Assembly (NCBI GenBank): GCA_964020085.1
Contig: OZ026599.1
Span: forward strand, 25,332,734 to 25,396,733
DNA length: 64,000 bases
Reading direction: 5' to 3'
Origin: Micromussa lordhowensis
Taxonomy: Eukaryota > Cnidaria > Anthozoa > Scleractinia > Lobophylliidae
Shown: positions 34,519 to 64,000 of the stretch, one piece after another
How the letters are laid out: the number at the start of each line of letters is the position of its first letter
Numbering within the stretch: position 1 is the first letter of the stretch
Program-made: the position numbers and the translations under genes
Notes under the pieces: model-generated
Told to the model about the DNA's origin: nothing
What the model saw: only the letters and a program-made list of their open reading frames with translations
The model's database searches: none

Positions 34519-35248
34519 TATTTAAGAAGTTCAGGCCGCTTTTTCAGTGCTTCTCAATGTACTTAAGCATTTATCTCTAGACTTTCTTGTATGAAAAGTG
34601 TCAGATGTATATGCTGTGGTCGTAATATTGTTGACTATGCAAGCTTATCTATTTATGCCTGGGATTTATGGTAGCCTTTTGCGTCTCGAAAATGGCCATA
34701 ACTTGCTTATCAATGATTAGGGATTTGATTCATGCCATGAAATCAACTGAAAAGGAGTGTACGTTAGCATCCTACAAAGAGAAGAAGTACTGGAAATACC
34801 TAGAAACCGTTCTGATAAATAGCAAAAGAATTTGCTAAGGTAGGAAAATACCAAAGCCCAGAAAAGGAACTGGGAACGTTAGGACTGGAAGAGTTCGATG
34901 AATGAAAGGTTTATGCAACATGATGAACTAAGAACTTCTCCGACTCCTCAAAAAATTTGTAACACGTATCAGAAAGATCACCTTTGGCGCATGTAACTGC
35001 TTTTCATGCAACTGTTAGACTGTCGTTAATATTTTACATTTTAGTGGCATTATTTGTAAATAATATCGTATCATGATGTAAATACATATGAATGTTGTGC
35101 CGCGTAGCACTAAGAACACAAATGATGACACAGAGAATTAACTCTGAAGTGTAAATTTAAGTGCTAAATAAGCCCGTGAATAACCCACTGGGCGTTAGCC
35201 CTAGCAAAGGGAATCAGGGAACCACACGAGGTAAAGAAAAAATCTTTT

Positions 35249-35321
35249 GACCTCGGTGGGAATCGAACCCACGACCTCCGGATTAGATCTACCGTTACTC
35301 TGCCGACTGAGCTACGAGGTT
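35249..35321 (-). other. tRNA-like SINE head, not a functional tRNA
   Basis: A 73-base minus-strand segment has a pairing acceptor stem (ACCTCG/CGAGGT), box A (tagctcagtcggcagag) and a good T arm (gtgggttcgattcccac). The anticodon arm (around ggtagatctaatcc) does not form a five-pair stem, so I call it a tRNA-derived Pol III promoter of a SINE. Confidence 0.6.
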
Positions 35322-35393
35322 GGACAGAGAAAGTCGGGGACGATTTAGATGGTGAATCGTCCCCGACTTTCGGTAGATCTAATCCGGAGGTCG

Positions 35394-35941
35394 CAGGCCC
35401 GTAGCCAGGATTTTTTACGGGTGGGTGCGATCAGTTGATTATACGGACCAACGAGCGCCGGAGGCGCTCTTTACTAGGGGGGTCCGCATGCCCCCCCCCG
35501 GGAAATTTTGAAAATTAAGTTGTCTGAGACTGCATTTCGTGCGTTTTGAAGGTCAATATGATAGCAATATAGGTCGCTAAAAGCGAACCTAAAAACGTGG
35601 ATATTTGTCAAATTTTGAACTTCAAAATTGATTTTTTTTGGCAAAGAGAATGCTTTACGTATGTATTTTACAATGTAGAGAATAACAATGCCAATGTCAC
35701 TATTTAAAAATAACAAAAATAGAAATAAAGTTGTAAATCCGTATTGTTCACTCGGCTGGCTGCTGATCATCACGATCTTTCAGAAGTGTGCCAAGCTCAA
35801 GCCTCCTTGGGTGCATCTTGGCAAACAGAACAACACTATTATTTTTTTTTTACTATTTATTTTTTTAACAAAAAAGTGGACCTCAGCAGTCTGCGGGGGG
35901 GTGCGGGCGCACCCATCGCACCCCCCCTCCCTACGGGCCTG
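35394..35941. mobile_element. 548-bp TIR element nested in the SINE, 5-bp TSD
   Basis: Both ends start CAGGCCCGTAG reading inward, and ggtcg is duplicated on each side (35389-35393 and 35942-35946). Removing the insert restores the SINE head, which the inverted left arm confirms. Both subterminal zones are G- or C-rich (gggtgcga and related). No transposase is encoded. The CAGG-type ends recall hAT-like elements, but the 5-bp duplication is short for that group. Confidence 0.75.
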
Positions 35942-36335
35942 GGTCGTGGGCTCGATTCCCACCGAGGTCAAAAGATGTTTTCTTTACCTCGTGTGGTTCC
36001 CTGATTCCCTTTACTAGGGCTTACGCCCAGTGGGTTATTCACGGGCTTATTTAGCACTTAAATTTACACTTCAGAGTTAATTCTCTGTGTCACCATTCAT
36101 GATGTAAATAGCTTTTATTCGGGCCCTCGAGTATAAATAAAGTTTTCAGTTTTCAGTAACATGACCACGCTTAAAAGACACGGTTAAAAGACAGTTAAAA
36201 AAGAAAAACAATGGATTGCAAAGCTCAGCAAAGAACTTGAATAATTTAGGCATTACATTCCAACAAGCTCCATCTTTCACAGCTCCTTTTACAGTGAGGA
36301 CAGTTAAACCATGAACAGAGGACAGTTTTTTCTCC

Positions 36336-36465
36336 ACATTTTTGGGGTGACTTTAGAATCTGGGCTCCCCATAATAATAAAACAAATTAGCATTTTTACA
36401 CTGCAAAAATGCTAATCTTGTACATAATGCGAAGAGCCCTCATTCTACAATCACCCCAAAAATGT
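36336..36465. mobile_element. Small MITE with acatttttggggtga ends
   Basis: A 130-bp palindrome: acatttttggggtga at the left and its exact complement at the right, with an inner hairpin (attagcatttttaca/tgcaaaaatgctaat). Confidence 0.7.
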
Positions 36466-37053
36466 ACAAAAACTTGTAACTGTGCACGATATGTGTTGTT
36501 GTAAATGTCGCCTGGGAGCTCTCCTGTGTTTTGTTCTTGAAAAGTAACTTTCCTCTAACCTGGTTGAAGAAACAGAACACACAAAATACTAGCACTAAAG
36601 TGAATTCTGATGGAAAATAGACACCGCACTGTTAATAATGTTTCAAACCTTTTTAATCCCAAGAATAAGCTTAGTTAAAGTAAGTCAAATGTAAAAGATA
36701 CTAGATAACAAAAAAGTCTAATTTTACTAAACACCCACTGATGCATAATGCATTGTGTGTCATGAAAGTACTGCTTAGTAGCTTTCATTTGAATGGTCAC
36801 ACACAAGGGTTTTCATTCACAGATTTGGAAAGGTTTGAACTTGCACACACCCCCTACACATTAATACTATTGATCAACCTGAAGTTTGACTTTGAAAGAG
36901 GACAGGTTAAATTCAATTTCCAGGTGTAGAAAAATAAGTCACCAAATATGGCTGGCATACATTTGGGCAAAAAGAAATTGATTTTCACCTCAGTCATCAT
37001 GTCTGTTCTTGTTCAACAGGAATTAATTTTAAATCACAATGCGTAGAATTCTA

Positions 37054-37059
37054 TTTATT
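37054..37059 (-). terminator. Possible GK polyadenylation signal
   Basis: AATAAA on the minus strand, about 175 bases after the GK stop codon. It is the nearest canonical hexamer noted. Confidence 0.4.
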
Positions 37060-37229
37060 TGTTTATCTGAGGCAAGACTCGAACATACAATATGTGATCA
37101 ACAAAAAAAATATCACATGCATATTAAAATCATTTTATGGCTAAACTCTGATAGATGCATTTCTTGATAGGAATAATTTTCATAATAATTTAACATTAAA
37201 TCATTCATTGACTACTCTCCATTTTCTTG

Positions 37230-58694
<21,465 letters not shown>

Positions 58695-59131
58695 CTTGGA
58701 AAACAACCTTTGAGGCCAACAACCGCTGAACGGCGACGCTTTCCAAAGTCTCAAAGTCCGAACGAGTGTAAAACAGTAACGTATTTTCATTTGCCCCTTG
58801 CCGTTTTCTGAGCACAAGCTTTTCGTTTTTCAACAGCTTGAAGGAAAATCTGCGAGGATAATAGCAATGATTGTGTTCAAGTTGTTTTCATTCCAAAGGT
58901 ATCACAGGTCATGCAGAACCATTGCAGAACCTAATGTAAATTTGGCGGGAAAAAAATTGCAAATGTTCAGAACTGAATGAAATTAGAAAACGGTCAAAAC
59001 AGAGTATTCCGTCGACATAAAGGCATTTGAAAACGAGATGGTTTTATGAGATTTGACAAAGATAGAACAGAGAATTATTGTTAAATCAAACTCAGTATCA
59101 CCATGAGCAGCGACGATCTAAAACTATAAGA

Positions 59132-59810
59132 CTAGTGATAAAAGAACTGCACAGTTTCTGTCTTCCGATTTTTATACTCCTTCTCAAAATAGCATCCTAG
59201 CTTTAAAAGTTCAAAGAGCAATTTAAGAGGGTTGACACTGTAATCCCATCGCAAAGTATTATGTTCAGAAAGGCAAACATTCTCGTCGTGCAATCTTGTA
59301 GTCTTGATAAGTTTCTTAGGCCGACTTGATTAGCGTAGACTGCGGACTTACTTGTTGACACAAGATCATTACTTAGTTCTTCTTGAGACTTAAACGTTTT
59401 CTCTTGCTTTAAATCATTTTTATCTGCATTTTTGGCCAAAAAACCTAATATTGAGTCCAATGAAGTTAGGTTTAAAGAAGTGAAGTGGCTAGTGACTTCC
59501 AATGACAGTCGGCGTTACCAAACACAAATTAAATTCCTTTTCTTTTCCGACAATAAATCAGACTTATTCAATAACCAATAAATTATTTGAGACAATTTTA
59601 AGGTCACTGAATTTGCCGCAAGTTTTTTCATAACGTACGGTACCTTCCATTATGAGGAGCCAGTTCTGACAGCCTCTGCTCAACAGAGTAAACGCGTGAC
59701 AGAGGAGACTCGTCACGCAAAATTCCGTGCTTGAATTCACGTTTTTCGGCGTTTCCACGACGCTTTGGTGCAAAATATTTGCCTTTTGAGGTCAAGGCTG
59801 TGGAACTCAT
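59132..59810 (-). CDS. Unrecognised candidate gene upstream of GK
   Basis: Exon-like segment 1 (59810 to about 59643): MSSTALTSKGKYFAPKRRGN, then HGILRDESPLSRVYSVEQRL and SELAPHNGR, ending at a plausible donor (AG|GTACCG). A second coding-like stretch runs from about 59490 to 59340 (SHFTSLNLTSLDSILGFLAK, QEELSNDLVSTSK). A third, in another frame, ends at 59132 (HDENVCLSEHNTLRWDYSVN, PLKLLFELLKLGCYFEKEYK, VQFFYH stop). Joining the second and third needs a frame change with no clear intron, so this is a frameshifted gene, an assembly indel, or a mistaken model. The composition looks like real protein. I do not recognise the family. Confidence 0.4.
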
Positions 59811-59880
59811 TTTACTTGAAATATGCTGTCAAATAGTAAATTTGTAAAAATTTAAAGAAATAACTTGGGACAATTTATTT

Positions 59881-60297
59881 TAAGGCGGGGGTACACATGA
59901 AAGCCGTATTTTGGCTGGGTAGTATGTTTTTTATGCAAATATCTCGTTGACGTTTCAAGCAATCAAGAATCTCTTTGCTCATTTCACATATCTATGTTTT
60001 GGGTTGTTTTGTAAATTTTTTGGTGATTTTTAGGTATATTTGGAGAGAAATAGTTTTTCTTAAAGGATTAGTAAAATTGATGGAAATAGGAAATTTTGAA
60101 GATTTGGTGTTGTTTTAAAATTAGAGTTTGAAATTAAAAATTGGTTCATACACTCCAAACAGTTGCCCAACAACCTGGGGTGCCATTGTGCGGTCAGGCA
60201 ACTGTCTGGTGGTGTTCCATAACCCTTTTTTTTCCCTTTCAACCTCTCTTTAAACTTACCAAAATTTCACTTAAATTCACGTGTACCCCCGCCTTAA
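59881..60297. mobile_element. MITE with ttaaggcgggggtacac ends
   Basis: Left ttaaggcgggggtacac and right gtgtacccccgccttaa are exact complements. 417 bp, no ORF. Confidence 0.75.
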
Positions 60298-60492
60298 GCA
60301 AATTTCTGAGCAGTTCAGCTCGACCTAAAATAGATCGTTTGACTTTGCCGTTTAGGAGTATGGTACTTCATTCGTTTTCGCCTTCCTGTCCCTCAAGTTA
60401 AGAATACCTATTTTCTCGGAAATGTAGCAACTACTACCTCCGTTTTTTTTAATTGTGAGTTTATTTCAATTCAGTGATATGACATACGATTC

Positions 60493-60857
60493 TCATTCCA
60501 GTTGGTACTGCGCAATCTCGAGAGTTTGTTTGCGTTTTTTGTTTTGTTTCATGTAAAACATCACAAAATGTAAACATTTCGCAACTGCATTCAAAGTTTC
60601 AAAACAACTGCCATCATAGATGCGAAGCGGTCGAACCTTTATGCTTCGTTCTTTTTCAAATCACTTGATGAAACAACTTCGCAGCTGTAAAAATCAATGA
60701 AGCTGTTGGAAAAAGAATATGAAAGGCCTCAAAGATAAGGTATGTGGTTCATAACGAATAACATCGATTCGCACGGCATTCCATCGAGTGGGAACTTAGA
60801 ATTTTTATAAACATTAGGGTGCTGAGATTGCACAGTACGGACTGGAAATCATCTTTA
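60493..60857. mobile_element. Third copy of the gaaatcatcttta MITE (reverse, diverged)
   Basis: Reverse-complement relative of 30224-30589: shares tcgagagtttgtttgcgttt, gatgcgaagcggtcgaa and tgaaaggcctcaaag, and ends ggaaatcatctttaa. Lower identity than between the two duplicated copies, so an independent insertion. Confidence 0.7.
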
Positions 60858-61771
60858 AGCCTGAGTTAAATATCAGTTTAATTCACGTCTTCATCGATGG
60901 AACACCCAAAACAATGGTCTTGGTTTGCTTAAGATTACCTGATATAAACAATAGGGTACCTTTATCGTGTTTGCATAGCCTTGTTTAAACACAAGGGGGA
61001 TTGAGAACTTGGAAAAGTTCGGGACAGTTAATGCAAACCCGAGACGCGTAACTTTTCGAGGATTCTCCGAACCCACCGAGTGTTTAGATGAGGCTATGTA
61101 AGCTCTATTGATTTTAAAAAAATACATTTCTCAAAAATACGCGTTAACATAAACTCTCATCTACCTGGTAAGCACGCCAAACTTATCCAACAACAACCAA
61201 TTACTTCTTTGAGACGATTTTAAGGCCATTGCCTTGCGTTAGACTGTTTTCTCGTATTTGAACGTCCGCGTAGAATCGCGTGAGAACTGGACGCCAGCGC
61301 AAAACGTAAGAAAACTAGAGAGGCTGTGAACAGTTTATCGTGCGTAGTAGCTCCGTTATTTTGTAAATAAGTATACCAAGTGGTATAAATGCTCACAGGT
61401 AGACAGAGGATGCTACAGTTGTTTCGTATCACAAATTTTCACCACCACCATCACATTTCAATTAACTGAGTAGTAAAATTAGAAAATTTCCCGGCTTAAG
61501 CAAATTCGAGTGTTCTTTTCATGCATGAAAAGGGGGTCGTCTCTAAAGGCTAGTTTCCAAATAATCGCTGAAGGGTGGATTCCCGATCGATCGCTGGACT
61601 TTTTACAGCGAATGTAGCAATCGCAGCAAGAGCGACCATATTGAAAGTAAAATACATGTTCCTTCCTCGCGCGTTTTCAGCTTTTAACTACTTTTGCTGT
61701 GCTCTTTCTAAAGAAGTACAAAACACTTGAAATTTAAAAAACTTTTAATCAAGGTTATGGCATGACGTCAT

Positions 61772-62160
61772 TAAGGGCCTGTTTACATGGAGGTGGGGGA
61801 CCCCAGGTAGGTGAGGTAACCCGCCTAGGTAAGGTAACCCGCCTCTCCATATAATCTCTCATTTTTATTTGATCATGTTTACATGATAGGTGGGGTAACC
61901 CGCCTAGGCGGGTTGCCCGGTCTGTCAGGTAGGGTGACCCTGTCAGCCGGGGTCGCATTTTGCCATGTAAACGTCTCAAGGTGGGGTAACCCGCCTAGCC
62001 GGGGTCGAGTTCATGTTACATTTGCAACAACGTCTAGTAACGTCACCCCGGGACCCCGGGGTTGTAACTTTGCATGTAAACGCGGACCATTTTTCGACCA
62101 CGGCTAGGCGGGTTACCTCACCTACCTGGGGCCCCCCACCTCCATGTAAACAGGTCCTAA
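61772..62160. mobile_element. MITE with taagggcctgtttacatg ends
   Basis: The left end gggcctgtttacatggaggt and right end acctccatgtaaacaggtcc are near-perfect complements. The interior repeats ggtaacccgcctagg in both orientations. Confidence 0.75.
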
Positions 62161-62345
62161 CTGTGACGTGTAAGTTTTCATCACAGGTGAGACTTTTAGC
62201 GAGACAAAGTGACGTCATCATAATTTCACGTGAGATTGCAGGTGCAAGCCCAAGTTGCAAAGTGAAATCTAAATCTTGCATAAAATCTTAAGTTCGTATT
62301 TACCTAGGAATGCAAATAATGAGACTAACATTGGTGTGCTTAGGT

Positions 62346-62750
62346 AAAGCCCCGTCTACACGAGCAATTTTTATATGGCGATTTTTATTTGCCCGTGTAG
62401 ATGACGAGAAATGACCAATTTTTATGTGACAACTGCATGTGCTGAAAAACTGACGCCCCTGTTTTTGTGACAAATCGTCACATGTGAAAATTACTCGTGT
62501 AGACGACTCGTCACGTAAAATGTGACAATTTTTTCAACGTCATCTGGAGAACCCAGTCCCTAAAGTCTCTAACATTTGCGCATCCAGCATGGCGACATCT
62601 TGCTTTTTGCCTTTCCATGGGCATCTCCGCTGTGCGAAATTATTACTGACGCAAATTAACAACAACTATTTGTCGAGCCATCTACACGGGCAAATAAAAA
62701 TTGCTACATACAGTTGCCACATAAAAATTGCTCGTGTAGACGGGGCTTAA
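62346..62750. mobile_element. MITE with aagccccgtctacacgagca ends
   Basis: Left aagccccgtctacacgagca and right tgctcgtgtagacggggctt are exact complements. The interior repeats caatttttat and its complement (ataaaaattg) in both orientations. Confidence 0.8.
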
Positions 62751-63272
62751 ATACGAGACGTATACAACTTGTGTGATGGTAAAAAAGCTACTACGAGGGA
62801 GACTTTGGGTTGCTTGACTACAAATTTCAGTTGAATGGGTTCACAGTTCACTCTTGTTCAGTTTTAATGCAGTTCATTCTTTTGACAAGTGAGATTATCA
62901 TTATTAATTTGCCTCCAGCGAGCCCGACAAAATACTTCCTACGCTTTACTCAAAATAAAAGGAGGACGCTTTTACATGATCAAAACATATTATTACTTAA
63001 CTTGCTCAATCTACCATGCGATACTGTCCCGGAAAATACTTGAGCTTGAGCTTACTTCTTACTTACAAACTTCTTATATACAAACAACAGCGCGATAACT
63101 TACTTATCAAACTACATATATACAACCAACAGCGCAATACCTTACTTATCAAACTACATATAAGATTTGGAAAATATAAACGATGTATACAGTGAGACTG
63201 ACTTTTCAAACAATGAGACTGTCTTCCTTCACTTCACAACATTACTTTAAAAGAAAAACCTAATGCAAACAA

Positions 63273-63788
63273 TTATTTCTTGCAAGTAGTTAGCGAATAC
63301 TTTACGTTGCATAACTGGCATTTAACAATACAGCACCAAAAGAACTTACATCTACACTTGACCTGATTATAATGTTCTACAGTTTGATGTCGCAATTGAC
63401 AAGAGTTACAAAGAGATCTACATTCCTTGCTAGGTAGAACGACACTTCGACATGACCTTCCCACCATTCCAGGGGAACCAGCGGTGGTGTTTCTGACACA
63501 GTAGTCTGGGGACGAGTCGAGATAAACCAGCATTTTGTGTTTCCTGGTCACCAGTCTGTCTCGGTTGTTGTCTCGCTTGTAAAGTTTGCTGTTCCGGAAT
63601 GATACTCGGACAGCTGCGCGGTATTTCTGTTTGAGTTCTGATCCAGTGACGTCAAAAGGCGCCAGCTGCTTCCAGCAAGTTTTTAAATTACAGCCTCCGG
63701 TGACGCCGTGACACTTGGATTCCTTCTTGAGGTTTGCTTGGACAACCCGTAATGAATGAACATCCGTGACGTAATTAGAGAAAATTTC
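63273..63788 (-). CDS. Wnt ligand, last exon (divergent, Wnt8-like C-terminus; partial)
   Basis: Secreted Wnt signal. This exon encodes the C-terminal 171 residues; upstream exons lie beyond 64000. The acceptor is GCGAG|GAAATT and the stop is at 63273-63275. Landmarks: KCHGVTGGCNLKTCW (lipid-loop region), QKYRAAVRVSF, LVYLDSSPDYC, GSPGMVGRSC, ECRSLCNSC, KCRCKFFWCCIVKCQLC and TTCK at the end. LC..C in place of the usual CCGRG, together with SPDYC, matches Wnt8-class C-termini from general knowledge. Oddities: Thr sits where the palmitoleoylated Ser lies in nearly all Wnts (CHG-x-S-G-S-C). The upstream NNEAGR-type motif is missing or much changed. The Cys normally two residues before CHG is Ser (ESKCHG). 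Subfamily assignment is tentative. Confidence 0.88.
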   Translation of the reverse strand, partial: EIFSNYVTDVHSLRVVQANLKKESKCHGVTGGCNLKTCWKQLAPFDVTGSELKQKYRAAVRVSFRNSKLYKRDNNRDRLVTRKHKMLVYLDSSPDYCVRNTTAGSPGMVGRSCRSVVLPSKECRSLCNSCQLRHQTVEHYNQVKCRCKFFWCCIVKCQLCNVKYSLTTCKK

Positions 63789-64000
63789 CTCGCATTTGAA
63801 AATTTAAAGGAATGTCTTAACGAAAGATAATCAGATCGAAACGGCCAGTTTTCAGCATATATTAGAGGTGAAGAATTCGTGTGTTACGTTTTTGTGGCCT
63901 TGCCGTGCACAAAACACAATCGAGGTTTACTACGTATGCTAGGTTTTCTTCCAGCTGTTAGGTCGGGTGCTACCATTAATTGTGGAAAACGTCTCTACAA
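63789..64000. other. Intron 5' of the Wnt last exon
   Basis: No further Wnt exon was recognised before the window edge. This is presumably intron sequence of the minus-strand Wnt gene. Confidence 0.55.

Larger units (their letters stand above)
35080..36115. repeat. Inverted pair of tRNA-derived SINEs (long palindrome)
   Basis: The left arm (about 35100-35321) and right arm (about 35370-35393 continuing at 35947-36100) are inverted copies of one SINE. Its tRNA-like head contains gtgggttcgattcccac and its body runs through ccagtgggttattcacgggc. Between the heads lies a hairpin with arms of about 15 bp (agtcggggacgatt, 35332-35370). The right arm is split by a nested transposon at 35394-35941. 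Confidence 0.75.
34519..37229. other. Intergenic region and presumed GK 3' UTR
   Basis: Apart from the inverted SINE pair (35080-36115) and a MITE at 36336-36465, no gene was recognised. A minus-strand AATAAA at 37054-37059 could end the GK transcript about 175 bases past its stop codon. Confidence 0.5.
59811..63272. other. Intergenic region rich in MITEs
   Basis: No protein-coding exon was recognised between the candidate gene and the Wnt exon. Four inverted-repeat elements are listed separately, plus a relic of the 38.97-kb family at about 60960-61100. Confidence 0.6.

Noticed and set aside
35249..35321. Functional tRNA gene
   Set aside because: The anticodon stem does not form and the segment is embedded in a SINE with an inverted partner.

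Overview
This is nuclear DNA from an animal, very probably an anthozoan cnidarian and most likely a stony coral. The genes are intron-rich with GT-AG splice sites, the encoded proteins align with animal families, base composition is AT-rich, and gaps and introns are packed with short inverted-repeat (MITE-like) elements and tRNA-derived SINEs. Species cannot be named from sequence alone.

Layout. 1-2230: intergenic, with a LINE 3' remnant. 2258-4657 (minus): RPS25 (eS25), three coding exons, 119 aa. 4658-4867: compact divergent promoter shared with ASCC2. 4868-16016 (plus): a complete ASCC2 gene, 11 coding exons, about 782 aa with a CUE domain. About 7.93-21.44 kb is followed directly by a second copy (about 21.47-33.17 kb). 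The second copy carries only ASCC2 exons 6-11 (22574-29075), all open and with intact splice sites, but no promoter or exons 1-5. The two copies differ by a few amino acids and by several mobile insertions present in only one copy. This is either a recent tandem duplication or two haplotypes assembled end to end. 33.2-37.2 kb: intergenic, with a pogo-like element and an inverted SINE pair split by a nested transposon. 37230-58694 (minus): glycerol kinase, 19 coding exons, 553 aa, with a C-terminal membrane tail. 55703-57322, inside GK intron 1: a 365-bp tandem array with a tRNA-like module in each unit, flanked by a 13-bp direct repeat. 59132-59810 (minus): an unrecognised candidate gene. 59.8-63.2 kb: several MITEs. 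63273-63788 (minus): the last exon of a divergent Wnt, Wnt8-like at its C-terminus, running off the right edge.

The genes form no single pathway. RPS25 and ASCC2 share a promoter region and both act on ribosomes: eS25 is a small-subunit protein, and ASCC2 belongs to the complex that splits stalled ribosomes and to the ASCC3/ALKBH3 alkylation-repair complex. GK makes glycerol-3-phosphate. Wnt is a secreted signal.

Most notable: the ASCC2 duplication with its copy-specific insertions; the 365-bp array; a 1.1-kb foldback element with a clean 6-bp target duplication proven by the empty paralogous site; an 863-bp inverted-repeat element that preserves a 57-codon reading frame in both copies; and the Wnt exon, which has Thr in place of the normally invariant lipid-acceptor Ser.
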